From positions 248,001 through 312,000 of the forward strand of contig JBCBCN010000004.1 of NCBI GenBank assembly GCA_038530555.1: a stretch of DNA of 64,000 bases, in the 5' to 3' direction. The DNA comes from HKCCE3408 sp038530555. GTDB lineage: Bacteria; Pseudomonadota; Alphaproteobacteria; Rhodobacterales; Rhodobacteraceae. Shown here piece after piece: positions 53,718 through 63,263 of this stretch. The notes beneath the pieces were generated by a model. It worked only from the letters and a program-made list of their open reading frames with translations. It was not told the DNA's origin and ran no database searches. The number at the start of each line of letters is the position of its first letter. Position 1 is the first letter of the stretch. The position numbers and the translations under genes are program-made.

Positions 53718-54710
53718 TCAGGCGGCGAAGCGGCTCATCTTGGCCAGCGCGTCGCGGTACTCGGCGCCCATCCGGGCGATCATCTCACCTGCGGGTACCA
53801 CTTTGTCGACCGCGCCGATCCCCTGGCCTGAACCCCAGATGTCTTTCCAGGCCTTGGCCGCGCCGCCGAAATTCATCGAGGACGGATCGGCCTCGGGCAG
53901 TTGGTCGGCATCGAGCCCGGCCCGGGTGATCGACGGTTTGAGGTAATTGCCCGAGACCCCGGTAAAGAGCGATGACGTCACAATATCCTCCGCCCCGGAG
54001 GCCACGATCATTTCCTTGTAATCCTCGACCGCATTGGCCTCGGAAGTGGCAATGAAAGGCGAGCCGATATAGCCGAAATCCGCCCCGGCAATCTGCGCCG
54101 ACAAGATCGCATGGCCCGTGGCGATGGACCCCGACAATAGCAGCGGCCCGTCGAACCAAGACCGGATCTCTTCCAAAAGCGCGAACGGGCTCTGCGGCCC
54201 GGCATGGCCCCCCGCGCCCGCAGCCACCGCGATCAGACCATCGGCGCCCTTCTCGATCGCCTTCTTGGCAAACGTGTTGTTGATGATGTCATGGAGCGCA
54301 ATCCCACCGCAGGAATGCGCGGCCTCGTTTACCTCTGGCCGCGCGCCCAGCGAGGTGATCCAAATGGGCACGTTCCACTTGGCACAGAGCTCCAGATCCC
54401 GCTCCAGCCGGATGTTGGAGCGATGCACGATCTGATTGACCGCGAAGGGCGCGGCAGGCGCGTCCGGATTGGCCTGATTGTAGGCGTCGAGCTCTTCGGT
54501 GATCCGTTTGAGCCAGGCCTCAAGCGCGGACGGCTCACCCGGCGCCTCGCGGGCGTTCAAGGCGGGAAAAGAGCCGACCATCCCGGCCTTGCACTGCGCG
54601 ATCACCAAATCGGGCCCCGAGACGATAAACATCGGCGCTGCAATCGCCGGCACCCGCAACCCGCGCAGCGCTTGGGGTAAGCGGCTGGGATCTCTCATTC
54701 CACCTGGCAC
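53718..54710 (-). CDS. NAD(P)H-dependent flavin oxidoreductase / nitronate monooxygenase family
   Basis: 330 residues. TIM-barrel FMN enzyme: VPAIAAPMFIVSGPDLVIAQ at the N-terminus, GADGLIAVAAGAGGHAG (FMN phosphate/His loop) and GADFGYIGSPFIAT. Known members oxidise alkyl nitronates or reduce quinones; the His in GAGGHAG is the usual active base. GTG 54710 was chosen because GGGAGG lies 7 nt upstream; the ATG four codons later has poor spacing. Next to the acyl-CoA dehydrogenase, which suggests a role in acyl-CoA or nitro-acid catabolism. Confidence 0.9.
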   Translation of the reverse strand: MPGGMRDPSRLPQALRGLRVPAIAAPMFIVSGPDLVIAQCKAGMVGSFPALNAREAPGEPSALEAWLKRITEELDAYNQANPDAPAAPFAVNQIVHRSNIRLERDLELCAKWNVPIWITSLGARPEVNEAAHSCGGIALHDIINNTFAKKAIEKGADGLIAVAAGAGGHAGPQSPFALLEEIRSWFDGPLLLSGSIATGHAILSAQIAGADFGYIGSPFIATSEANAVEDYKEMIVASGAEDIVTSSLFTGVSGNYLKPSITRAGLDADQLPEADPSSMNFGGAAKAWKDIWGSGQGIGAVDKVVPAGEMIARMGAEYRDALAKMSRFAA

Positions 54711-54954
54711 GTATCTGCCTCCCTTGACGTTTGCGTCACCCTAATCCGCCCCCACCCCGAGCGGCAACCGCGCCGCTACGGCAAATGGCGGGATTTTTGC
54801 AGCGCGCGCCCAAAAGCTCCGGGCGCAACGTGCCGCGCGCTTTGATTTCGAGACGGGAAAGGTCGACTGGCAACTACGGTTTAGGCGAAACGAGGCCCTG
54901 CTGCCCCCGGGCGCAAGTCTGCTTTGAGCCCGCAGGTGCCAAGCCAGATTGCGA

Positions 54955-55341
54955 TCAAGCAGTAGCCTCTTCCTCGTCAAAAACCTCTATCGCGGCATTG
55001 AGCCCATTTATTGCTGATGGGAAGCCGCCATACAAAGACATCTGCCATATGACCTCTGCTATTTCTTTTTGCGACAGCCCTGCTTTCCTGCCACCAGCGA
55101 TATTGACTTTGAGTTGTGGTTTCGTTTGCCCGCCAATCGCAGTCAGGGCCGCAATGGTTGCTAAGTACCTGTCACGCAGAGGAAGTTCAGGTCTCGCATA
55201 TTGTCGACCATAGGCAAAATCGACCACTCCTTCAGCCATTCCTGGCAGTAGATGACCGTATCGAGCGTTTAGCGTATCTTCCATGCCGGGATTCAAACGT
55301 TCTGATAACTCTTTGCCGATTTCAGTTGTGGATTTCGTCAT
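54955..55341 (-). CDS. Carboxymuconolactone decarboxylase-family (AhpD-like) protein
   Basis: 128 residues, all-helical. LPLRDRYLATIAALTAIGGQTKPQLKVNI and GLSQKEIAEVIWQMSLYGGFPSA follow the CMD pattern, but the CxxC of AhpD is absent, so peroxidase activity is unlikely. Its GC content and codon use are clearly lower than its neighbours (TTT, ATT, AAA codons), suggesting recent acquisition. GAGGT lies near the ATG. It lies on the same strand as, and downstream of, a large membrane protein gene. Confidence 0.9.
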   Translation of the reverse strand: MTKSTTEIGKELSERLNPGMEDTLNARYGHLLPGMAEGVVDFAYGRQYARPELPLRDRYLATIAALTAIGGQTKPQLKVNIAGGRKAGLSQKEIAEVIWQMSLYGGFPSAINGLNAAIEVFDEEEATA

Positions 55342-55556
55342 GCTGCTACCTCAAGTCTCCCTTAAAAAAAACTCTTCCATCATGATGAAATTCTCTGCTT
55401 CTGGCCGTAAGGGCAATGCTCAGTTCGTCCTGCAAACCTCACGCCCAGCGCCCACACCGACGGTCAGGCAAATCTCGTAAGCGCAGCATAAGACCGACTT
55501 GAAGCCCGAAACGGCCGGTGCTCGCGAGAAGCGGAAGCTCGCCCGGCTTAAGCGCT

Positions 55557-57350
55557 CTACTGGGATGCGGCTGCCGCCGAGAAGGAACCGGTCCGGCCGT
55601 CACAAGTCTGGTCACGGCCATGGAACGGTTGATCCGTGTCAAGGATGTAGAGGACAAAACCGCCAATGTCACCGGCAAGCGCGTAGTCGCATGTGACGTG
55701 CTGCATGATCCTGTCAGTCCAGACAGTGTTATAGGGCAAGTAGGGAACATGGATCACGACGCGTGGTGGTGTCTCTCTGAGCGTCTGCAGAGTGTCGCGC
55801 AGCAGCTCCTCATCATAGACCGAGTAGACAGGCATCACACCGGGTAGGGGATTTGGACGATCCGCCAGGAAGTGAAGGTCTGCGTTCCCGGGCAAAGCGA
55901 GGATCGGCTCATCGGGATCACTGTGCGCCTGGATGAACTGCACCAGGTCTTCGTGAAAGCGCGCCTCGGCCGCTGTCACATGCAGACCGCCACGCGCGAG
56001 GTTCAGCCGCGTTTGCGTCTCGACGCGCAGCCCGATGAAGTCACCAAGCTGACCTCTCTCGTAGGGTTGTGCGCCCTGGAAAAAGAGCATGGCCAGCGCC
56101 GTGGCCCCCACGAGGACGCCCGCCCGACGCGCCACGCGCATTGGCGTGATCAGGATCACCCCAAGTAGGACCGGCGCGAGGATATAGGCGAAATAGACCC
56201 GGTCTGGATGATGACCGGCCACCAGAAAGTAGAACACGGCGAGGATGAGAAGACCCCGGTCCCGGGACGACAGATGGCCGGAATAAAGACGCCGATGCAG
56301 GACGATCCCGACCAAAGGCGCGGCAAGCAAAAGGCCGACCCAAAGAACACTCATCGCGATGGCGCCGGGTGTTTGAACTTGCAGGGCGGCGATAACAGGG
56401 CCGATCAGATAGCTGGCATAGCTGTCCGCGCCGACATAGCCGAGCGAGCTGAGAAAGAGCGCACTCCCAATGCTATTGGCCGCCCAGTCGCCCAGAGATC
56501 CGTGGAAGACATGGTACATCACCAAGGTCCCCAGGGGCAGCATCGCCCCCGCCAACAGGCATGCCGCGATGGTCAGAGCGTCCCGGTTGACCACGCGCAG
56601 TGAGAGCGCGACGCGCACCAGGAGCAAAAGCGGCGCCCAGGCAAAGAGCAGCATCGAGACAGCGTCAAACGCCGATCTCACGTAGAGCGCCAGAAGGCCT
56701 GCGAAGAGGAGAAGGAAAACGGGAGCGAGGAACTGGCTCAAAATCTCGCGATCGGGTCGCGGGCTGGTTTCAGATTTCTGGAGGAAACAGACGGTTGAGA
56801 CGGCCATGGCAAGAAACACGCCCGTGGGCTGCCTGAGGCCGAAGACGAGGCCGCAGAAAACACCCAGCACAAGAAGCTTGCGCCAGCTGAGGCCTGGCCA
56901 TTCGGTCACAACGGCCATGGTCGCCACGACCAAGAAGAGGCAGGCCCAGTGTTGCGTCGGGCTCGGGAAAAGCGGAAACGCCGCCGCGCTGAAGGCGAGT
57001 GCGCCCGCGAAGGCCGCGATTGGGCCGCGCGCGCGAAGGATGTAGAAAATCAGGCCCGCCTGCACCCAGGTGCTGATGGCGGGAAGGATCCGCAGCGATA
57101 CCAAGTCCACGCCGAAGATCTGAAAAGATAGGGCATGCAGGAAGTGAATGATCCCGGTATGCGGAGTCCCGATATCTCTATGGAGCACCTCTCCTTGCAG
57201 CAGCCTTTCAGCCGCATGGGCGAAGTAGCCTTCATCCCGCGAGTGCCAGAAATGGTCATAATACCCATAGAGGATGGCTCCGCAAACAATAGCAGCGGCC
57301 AACGCCCATAGGGTCCAAAGTGCGGTGTCACGTTCGGCAAGACGGTGCAT
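55557..57350 (-). CDS. Large polytopic membrane protein, possibly GT39/ArnT-like glycosyltransferase
   Basis: 597 residues from ATG 57350; no clear Shine-Dalgarno, so the start is uncertain. About twelve hydrophobic segments run from 12 to 430, then a roughly 150-residue soluble domain. The first loop has YDHFWHSRDEGYFAHAAERLLQGE, with an acidic DE pair followed by DIGTPHTG, resembling PMT/GT39 enzymes that transfer sugar from a lipid carrier (their loop-1 Asp/Glu). The C-terminal domain (ILALPGNADLHFLADRPNP) is typical of these proteins. Acceptor unknown. Confidence 0.82.
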   Translation of the reverse strand: MHRLAERDTALWTLWALAAAIVCGAILYGYYDHFWHSRDEGYFAHAAERLLQGEVLHRDIGTPHTGIIHFLHALSFQIFGVDLVSLRILPAISTWVQAGLIFYILRARGPIAAFAGALAFSAAAFPLFPSPTQHWACLFLVVATMAVVTEWPGLSWRKLLVLGVFCGLVFGLRQPTGVFLAMAVSTVCFLQKSETSPRPDREILSQFLAPVFLLLFAGLLALYVRSAFDAVSMLLFAWAPLLLLVRVALSLRVVNRDALTIAACLLAGAMLPLGTLVMYHVFHGSLGDWAANSIGSALFLSSLGYVGADSYASYLIGPVIAALQVQTPGAIAMSVLWVGLLLAAPLVGIVLHRRLYSGHLSSRDRGLLILAVFYFLVAGHHPDRVYFAYILAPVLLGVILITPMRVARRAGVLVGATALAMLFFQGAQPYERGQLGDFIGLRVETQTRLNLARGGLHVTAAEARFHEDLVQFIQAHSDPDEPILALPGNADLHFLADRPNPLPGVMPVYSVYDEELLRDTLQTLRETPPRVVIHVPYLPYNTVWTDRIMQHVTCDYALAGDIGGFVLYILDTDQPFHGRDQTCDGRTGSFSAAAASQ

Positions 57351-57616
57351 CACGCGCAGTGGAATAAAACTGTTTCTTGTTGAAAATGTGATCGATTTGG
57401 GCGTTAGCGAGGCGTCTTGGCTCGGCCAAACCCGGCGCCTGTGACGATCCCCTCTATGCGTCGCGCGCAATACGCCGCCGCGCGGCTGGAGCTGAACCGG
57501 ACGCGCACCGAGATGCGGAGTGACCGCCGCGCCCGGTAACCCGACATCCGAGCCCCCGCCAAAACCTTGGCCCATTTGGTTGAACTTCGGCCGCCTTTTC
57601 CCCCATAGCTAAGCCC

Positions 57617-59248
57617 ATGGATATTGAGACGATTTCGATCACGCCCTTTGACGGCCAGAAACCCGGCACCTCCGGGCTGCGCAAACAAACAAGCGTTTTC
57701 GAGGGGGAGCATTACCTCGAAAGCTATCTGCAAGCGACATTCCAAGGGATCGGCGGGGCGGTGGGCAAGACCCTGATCCTGGGCGGCGATGGGCGATATT
57801 TCAACGACCGCGCGGCCCAGACCTTCCTGGCCATGGCCGCGGCCGAGGGCGTGGCGCGCGTCATCGTGGGCCAAAACGCTCTGCTCTCCACACCCGCCGC
57901 CTCGCATCTTATCCGGCTGCGCAGCGCCGATGGTGGTCTGATCCTGTCGGCCAGCCACAATCCCGGCGGGCCCGAGGGCGATGTCGGCGTCAAGTTTAAC
58001 GGCGCCAATGGCGGGCCGGCCCCCGAAGCGGTGACCGAGAAGATCTATGCCGCCACGCAAGGCTTGACCTCCTACAAGATCGCCCGCGCCGCGCCCATCG
58101 ATCTCAGACAACTGGGTGAGACGCGCCTTGGCGATATGGTCGTCGAAGTCGTCGATCCCGTCGCCGATTACGCCGCGCTGATGGCTGAGCTTTTCGATTT
58201 CGACGCCATCGCAGGCCTCTTCGCGAGCGGCTTCACACTGTGCTTTGACGCCATGCACGCCGTCACCGGCCCCTACGCCAAAGCCATCCTCGAGGATCGT
58301 CTGGGCGCCAAGCCCGGCTCGGTCATCAACGGCGTGCCACTGCCCGATTTTGGCGGCGGGCATCCCGATCCCAACCCGATCTGGGCGCACCAGTTGATGG
58401 GGATCATGATGGGAGAGGATGCGCCGGATTTCGGCGCCGCCTCCGATGGTGACGGGGACCGCAACATGATCTTGGGCCGCGGCATCTATGTCACGCCGTC
58501 CGATAGTCTGGCCGTGCTGGCCGCCAACGCCACCCTTGCCCCGGCCTATCAAGGTGGTCTCAAGGGCCTGGCGCGCTCCATGCCGAGCTCGGGCGCGGTG
58601 GACCGGGTGGCCGTGGGTCTGGGCCTCGATTGCTATGAGACGCCGACGGGCTGGAAGTTCTTCGGCAATCTGCTCGATGCCGGGCGGGCGACGATCTGCG
58701 GCGAGGAAAGCGCGGGCACGTCTTCGGACCACGTGCGCGAGAAAGACGGGCTTTGGGCGGTGCTGCTTTGGCTCAACATCCTGGCCGAGCGGCGCGAACC
58801 CGTGAGCCAGATCATGGAAAAGCACTGGCGCCAATATGGGCGCAACTACTACACGCGCCACGATTACGAGGCCGTGGATGCCGGTATCGCCGAGGTCATG
58901 GTGGCCGAGCTCCGGGTGAAACTGCCCGATCTGCTGGGACAGGAAGCCGCCGGGCTCACGATCGAGCAGGCCGATGAGTTCGCCTATCGCGATCCGGTCG
59001 ACAACAGCCTGTCAAGCAATCAGGGCCTGCGCTTTTCGCTCGAAGGCGGCGGGCGGGTCGTGGTGCGGCTCTCGGGCACGGGCACGGTCGGGGCGACGGT
59101 GCGCATCTATCTCGAACGCCACGAGACCGACCCGACGCAGCTTGATCTCGACCCGCAAGAGGCCCTGGCCTCCGTGATCGCGGCGGCCGAGGATCTGACC
59201 GGGCTTAAGGCGCGGACCGGACGCATGGGCCCGGACGTCATTACCTAA
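57617..59248 (+). CDS. pgm: Phosphoglucomutase
   Basis: 543 residues, normal length. Phosphoserine loop LILSASHNPGG with Ser113, metal-binding loop ASDGDGDRNMI and sugar-binding CGEESAGT. It interconverts glucose-1-phosphate and glucose-6-phosphate, feeding or draining the glycogen cluster. It is 33 kb away from glgP-malQ here. Its 3' end overlaps the convergent LysR gene by 8 bp. Confidence 0.96.
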   Translation: MDIETISITPFDGQKPGTSGLRKQTSVFEGEHYLESYLQATFQGIGGAVGKTLILGGDGRYFNDRAAQTFLAMAAAEGVARVIVGQNALLSTPAASHLIRLRSADGGLILSASHNPGGPEGDVGVKFNGANGGPAPEAVTEKIYAATQGLTSYKIARAAPIDLRQLGETRLGDMVVEVVDPVADYAALMAELFDFDAIAGLFASGFTLCFDAMHAVTGPYAKAILEDRLGAKPGSVINGVPLPDFGGGHPDPNPIWAHQLMGIMMGEDAPDFGAASDGDGDRNMILGRGIYVTPSDSLAVLAANATLAPAYQGGLKGLARSMPSSGAVDRVAVGLGLDCYETPTGWKFFGNLLDAGRATICGEESAGTSSDHVREKDGLWAVLLWLNILAERREPVSQIMEKHWRQYGRNYYTRHDYEAVDAGIAEVMVAELRVKLPDLLGQEAAGLTIEQADEFAYRDPVDNSLSSNQGLRFSLEGGGRVVVRLSGTGTVGATVRIYLERHETDPTQLDLDPQEALASVIAAAEDLTGLKARTGRMGPDVIT

Positions 59249-60110
59249 TCGCCGCCTCACCTGCCCCGTCCATCGCTTTGGCCATCAGGCGCAGGGCTTG
59301 GCGATGGGCAGAGCGGTGGCGGTTTTTCAGATGCGTCGCGCCATAGACCCGCTGGCTCAGAACAGGGGCGCCCGCGACCCGGGCAAAACGCCCCTCGGCG
59401 ATCAGCCCGGCGGCCAGGGCCTCGGGCAAATAGGCGGTGCCACCCAGCGCGCGCAACATCGCCAGGCTCAGATCGGTCTGACCGCTGGCCAGGGGCGCCT
59501 GCTCAAAGCCGGGCAGAGCTGCGTTGTGACCACGCAGAAAGGCCTGGGAATAGTCGGGCAGGATATAGCCCTCCAGCGCCACATCGCCCAGGCGCGCCGC
59601 CCGGTCCGACACCATCCGGTAGGGTAGATCGGCCAGGGTTTCTACATGCAGATCGGGATGCGTCGTAGGCGTGAAGACCAGGGCCACATCCAGGACACCA
59701 GCCATCAGGTCATCGCACATCGAGCCGGAAAACCCCGCCTCGACATAAAGCGCCGCATCAGGCATCGCCCGCCTGAGCCCGGCCAGCCAATGCTGCAGCC
59801 GTCCGGGCACCAGATCGGGCTGCATCCCCAGCCGCAGGGTCAGCGCGGCAGTGGCGGGCTCCCGCACTGCGCGCAGCGCTTCGGTCCAGCCCAGGCGCAG
59901 GTCCCGGGCATGGGGGGCAAAGCGCGCCCCCTCCTCCGTCAAATCGGTGCCCGCCCGGCCCCGGCGGAACAGCCGCGCGCCGAGCTCCCGCTCAAGCGCG
60001 CCCACCCGGCCCGAGACCGTCGATTGCGTCACGCCCAGACGGTCCGCAGTCGCCGTGAAGGAGCGGCTGTCGCAGAGATCTAGGAAGGTTTCGATCCATT
60101 CTCGTTGCAT
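59241..60110 (-). CDS. LysR-family transcriptional regulator
   Basis: 289 residues from ATG 60110; ATG 60116 two codons upstream is an alternative. The N-terminal helix-turn-helix is FLDLCDSRSFTATADRLGVTQSTVSGRVGALE; the rest is an effector-binding domain (DLVPGRLQHWLAGLR, FTPTTHPDLHVETL). Divergent from the FAD/GcvT operon across 123-129 bp, the usual layout when a LysR protein activates the neighbouring operon and represses itself. Confidence 0.94.
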   Translation of the reverse strand: MQREWIETFLDLCDSRSFTATADRLGVTQSTVSGRVGALERELGARLFRRGRAGTDLTEEGARFAPHARDLRLGWTEALRAVREPATAALTLRLGMQPDLVPGRLQHWLAGLRRAMPDAALYVEAGFSGSMCDDLMAGVLDVALVFTPTTHPDLHVETLADLPYRMVSDRAARLGDVALEGYILPDYSQAFLRGHNAALPGFEQAPLASGQTDLSLAMLRALGGTAYLPEALAAGLIAEGRFARVAGAPVLSQRVYGATHLKNRHRSAHRQALRLMAKAMDGAGEAAIR

Positions 60111-60131
60111 CGGCATATCCGATCAGTTCTA

Positions 60132-60144
60132 TCGGGGTTCCCGA
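60132..60144. promoter_or_regulatory. Palindrome TCGGG-N3-CCCGA, candidate LysR binding site
   Basis: 13-bp perfect palindrome just upstream of the candidate -35 of the divergent operon, where LysR activators often bind. No T-N11-A core is required to see it; assignment is by position. Confidence 0.45.
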
Positions 60145-60145
60145 A

Positions 60146-60174
60146 TTGACCTTGTGCCGCTCTGGGGCGATATT
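60146..60174 (+). promoter_or_regulatory. Candidate sigma-70-type promoter of the oxidoreductase operon
   Basis: TTGACC (60146-60151), 17-bp spacer, GATATT (60169-60174). Five of six -35 and four of six -10 positions match consensus. It lies 66 bp before the ATG. Confidence 0.5.
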
Positions 60175-60193
60175 TCAAGTGAATGCGTATGCA

Positions 60194-60214
60194 CGGGCGC
60201 GCTTAAGGCGCCCG
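60194..60214 (+). other. Leader hairpin before the oxidoreductase gene
   Basis: CGGGCGC-N7-GCGCCCG, 7-bp perfect stem in the expected leader, 25 bp before the ATG and just ahead of the GGGGGG Shine-Dalgarno. It may affect translation or message stability. Confidence 0.4.
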
Positions 60215-60239
60215 ATCCAAACATCATCAGGGGGGCCGC

Positions 60240-62690
60240 ATGGCTGAGCTACCGTCCACAGCGCGGGTTGTCATCATCGGGGGTGGGGTCGTTGGGACCT
60301 CGGCGCTCTATCATCTGGCGATGGAGGGCTGGACCGATTGCGTCCTGCTTGAAAAGAATGAGCTGACGGCCGGCTCGACCTGGCATGCGGCGGGTAATTG
60401 TCCAAACTTCTCAACCTCTTGGGCCGTGCTGAACATGCAGCGTTACTCCCTTGAGATGTATCGCGGCCTGGCCGAAAAGGTCGACTACCCGATGAACTAC
60501 CACGTGACCGGTGCCCTCAGGCTCGGCCACACCAAAGAGCGCCGCCAAGAGTTTGAGCGGGTGATGGGCATGGCCCAGTATCAGGGCATCGATATGAAGA
60601 TGCTCACCCTGGATGAGGTCAGGGAGTATTACCCGTTCATTGAGACCCACGACCTAAGCGCGGTCCTGTGGGATCCCTATGACGGCGATATCGACCCCTC
60701 TCAGCTGACCCAGGCGATGGCAAAAGGCGCGCGAGACCTGGGTGCGGCGATCCACCGCTTCACCCCCGCCACGGGTGTGCGGCGCGAAAACGGCGAGTGG
60801 ATTGTGGAGACCGAGAAGGGTGAGATCCGCTGCGAGTACGTGGTGAACGCCGCAGGCTATTACGCTCAGCGTGTGGGCGAGTGGTTCAAGCCCCATGGCG
60901 GCCGCACGGTGCCGATGGTGGTCATGTCCCACCAGTATTTCCTGACCGATGAGATCGCGGAAGTGAAAGCCTGGTCGGCCGAGCATGGCCGCAAGCTGCC
61001 GATGATCCGCGATGTCGACAGCAGCTATTACCTGCGCCAGGACACCCATGGCCTGAACCTCGGCCCCTATGAGCGCAACTGCAAGGCGCATTGGATCACG
61101 CCCGACGACCCTATGCCCGATGATTTCAGCTTTCAGCTTTATCCCGACGACCTTGACCGCCTGGAATGGTATATCGAGGATGCGATGGCGCGCGTCCCGA
61201 TCCTGGCCGAAGGCGGCGTGGGCCGCAACATCAACGGCCCGATCCCCTACGCGCCCGACGGCCTGCCGATGGTGGGGCCGATGCCCGGTGTGGAGAACGC
61301 GTTCGAGGCGCATTCCTTCACCTTCGGCATCGTCCAGGGCGGCGGCGCGGGCAAGGTCCTGTCCGAATACATCGTCCACGGTCAGACCGAGTGGGATATG
61401 TGGGCCGTCGATCCCCGCCGCTACACCGATTATGCCGATCACTCCTATTGCCTGGAAAAGGCGCTGGAGACCTATGGCCACGAATACGGCATGCACTTCC
61501 CCTGGAAGGCCTGGCCCGCGGGTCGTGACAAAAAGCTTAGCCCGAACCACGCGCGCGTCGTGGAAATGGGCGGCCAGATGGGCGCCTATGGCGGCTGGGA
61601 GCGGGCCAATTGGTTCGCCAAAGACGGCGATGACACCTCGATTGAAGCGACGGAAACCTGGGGACGCGCGGGCCCGTGGGAGGCGCGCGTCCGCGAGGAA
61701 TGCGAGGCCGTCCGCGACGGTGTCGGCGTCTTGGACCTGCCGGGCTTCAGCCGGTTCGAATTGAGCGGCGACGGCGCGGCGGAATGGCTGCGCGGCCGCA
61801 TCGCAGGCGCCCTGCCAAAGGTTGGCCGGATGAATCTGGGCTATTTTCCGGACCCGAGGGGGCGGATCCTGACGGAGATGTCACTGGTCCGAAAGGGTGA
61901 GGACGCTTTCACGCTGATCACGGCGGCGCCCGCGCAGTGGCACGATTACGAAGTGCTCTGGCGGGACGGCCTGCCCGAGGGTGTGAACCTGACCGATCAC
62001 ACGACCGAAGTGACCACGCTGATCGTCACCGGACCCAAGGCGCGCGATCTCTTCGAGAGCATCGGGACGCAGGCCGATCTGTCCCTGGGCTGGCTGAGCC
62101 ACCAGGACGCCACGGTCGCGGGTCAACCCTGTCGCCTCTTCCGCGTCTCCTTCGCAGGAGAGCTTGGCTGGGAAATCCATGCGCGCTTTGACGATATGCC
62201 CGCGATCTATGATGCCGTGCTAGGCGCGGGTGCCACGCCCTTCGGGATGTTCGCGCTCAACGCGCTGCGCATCGAGAAGGGCTATCGCGCCTGGAAGGGC
62301 GATCTAAGCACCGATTACTCGCTGCTCGAGGGCGGGCTCGACCGCTTCATCAAGTTCGACAAGCCGCAGGATTTCCCTGGCAAGGCGGCGCTCCTGAGCG
62401 AAAAGCAGCGCGGCGTGGCCAAGCGCTTTGTCACGCTCAAGGTCGAGGCCGGTGAGGCCGACGCGCCCTATATGTCGACGATCTCCAAAGCCGGTGACGT
62501 GGTGGGCGAGACGACGTCTGGCGCCTGGGGCTATCGGGTCGGGCATTCCGTGGCGCTGGCCATGGTGCGCGCCGATCTGGCGGAGCCGGGCACCGAGCTC
62601 GACATCAACATCTATGGCGAGACCTGCAAGGCGGTCGTGCAACCCGACGGGCCCCTTTGGGATCCGGCCAACGAGCGGCTGCGCGCCTAG
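60240..62690 (+). CDS. FAD-dependent oxidoreductase with GcvT domains (dimethylglycine/sarcosine dehydrogenase-like)
   Basis: 816 residues. The N-terminal DAO domain has the FAD motif VVIIGGGVVGTSA (about 10-22) and AGSTWHAAGN, the His site of covalent FAD linkage in this family. An FAO_M middle domain is followed by GcvT-like folate-binding domains from about 430 (DFPGKAALL, GYRAWKGDLSTDYSLLEGGL). Relatives oxidatively demethylate dimethylglycine or sarcosine, passing the one-carbon unit to tetrahydrofolate; others act on different N-methyl or glycine-betaine-like compounds. First gene of a coupled operon with two unrecognised genes. Confidence 0.93.
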   Translation: MAELPSTARVVIIGGGVVGTSALYHLAMEGWTDCVLLEKNELTAGSTWHAAGNCPNFSTSWAVLNMQRYSLEMYRGLAEKVDYPMNYHVTGALRLGHTKERRQEFERVMGMAQYQGIDMKMLTLDEVREYYPFIETHDLSAVLWDPYDGDIDPSQLTQAMAKGARDLGAAIHRFTPATGVRRENGEWIVETEKGEIRCEYVVNAAGYYAQRVGEWFKPHGGRTVPMVVMSHQYFLTDEIAEVKAWSAEHGRKLPMIRDVDSSYYLRQDTHGLNLGPYERNCKAHWITPDDPMPDDFSFQLYPDDLDRLEWYIEDAMARVPILAEGGVGRNINGPIPYAPDGLPMVGPMPGVENAFEAHSFTFGIVQGGGAGKVLSEYIVHGQTEWDMWAVDPRRYTDYADHSYCLEKALETYGHEYGMHFPWKAWPAGRDKKLSPNHARVVEMGGQMGAYGGWERANWFAKDGDDTSIEATETWGRAGPWEARVREECEAVRDGVGVLDLPGFSRFELSGDGAAEWLRGRIAGALPKVGRMNLGYFPDPRGRILTEMSLVRKGEDAFTLITAAPAQWHDYEVLWRDGLPEGVNLTDHTTEVTTLIVTGPKARDLFESIGTQADLSLGWLSHQDATVAGQPCRLFRVSFAGELGWEIHARFDDMPAIYDAVLGAGATPFGMFALNALRIEKGYRAWKGDLSTDYSLLEGGLDRFIKFDKPQDFPGKAALLSEKQRGVAKRFVTLKVEAGEADAPYMSTISKAGDVVGETTSGAWGYRVGHSVALAMVRADLAEPGTELDINIYGETCKAVVQPDGPLWDPANERLRA

Positions 62691-63263
62691 ATGGCGGCAG
62701 GGTCCTTCTTTGAAGCGACCCTGGACGGGCGGCCCCCGATGGCGCTCGACCTCCACCGCGCCGAGATCACGCTGCATCGCGGCGACGGCGCTGGCTTTCG
62801 GGCCAGCGGCGCGCTCACCGCGGCTCAGCCGGGGATGACCCTGGACGATCGCGGTGCCGAGGGGTGGGAGGCCCCAGTGGGCCTCGACTTTGGCCTCGGC
62901 GATATCGGCGCGCCGGATGCGCAGGGTGGATTCGCAACCGCCCGCAGCGCCCCAGATGCCAAGGACGACCCGGAGGCGGGGTTCTTTTACTACTGGGACC
63001 ACACGAAATATGCGGCGCTGAGCTGGACCCTGAAGGCACCGGGCAATGGGCAATTCATCCTTGAGATGAGTTGCGCCTCTACCGAAGGCCACAGCGTGCA
63101 CTGCGCCACGCCGCTGGTCGATATCTCGGTCTCGCTCGAGCAGGTCTCCGATGGCGATGAAGCCCTGGTGGAGCGGATCATAGGCCGCCCGTGGGACACC
63201 CTCACAGTCACGCCATTGCCCGACGGTGGTCACCGGGCGCGGCACCAGCAGACCCTGCTATGA
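62691..63263 (+). CDS. Conserved operon protein of unknown function A
   Basis: 190 residues from ATG 62691, the base directly after the oxidoreductase TAG. No signal peptide or membrane segment. Beta-rich composition; the most distinctive block is GFFYYWDHTKYAALSWTL, then FILEMSCASTEGHSVHC with two Cys. I do not recognise the family. Its stop overlaps the next start (ATGA), so it belongs to the operon and probably acts on the same substrate or complex. Confidence 0.7.
   Translation: MAAGSFFEATLDGRPPMALDLHRAEITLHRGDGAGFRASGALTAAQPGMTLDDRGAEGWEAPVGLDFGLGDIGAPDAQGGFATARSAPDAKDDPEAGFFYYWDHTKYAALSWTLKAPGNGQFILEMSCASTEGHSVHCATPLVDISVSLEQVSDGDEALVERIIGRPWDTLTVTPLPDGGHRARHQQTLL

Noticed and set aside
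55342..55556. Possible transposase remnant in the gap before the membrane protein gene
   Set aside because: Short frames there have no recognisable transposase motif; only lower GC is visible.
57404..58861. Minus-strand frame opposite pgm
   Set aside because: Phosphoglucomutase motifs are complete on the plus strand; the antisense product has no recognisable motif.
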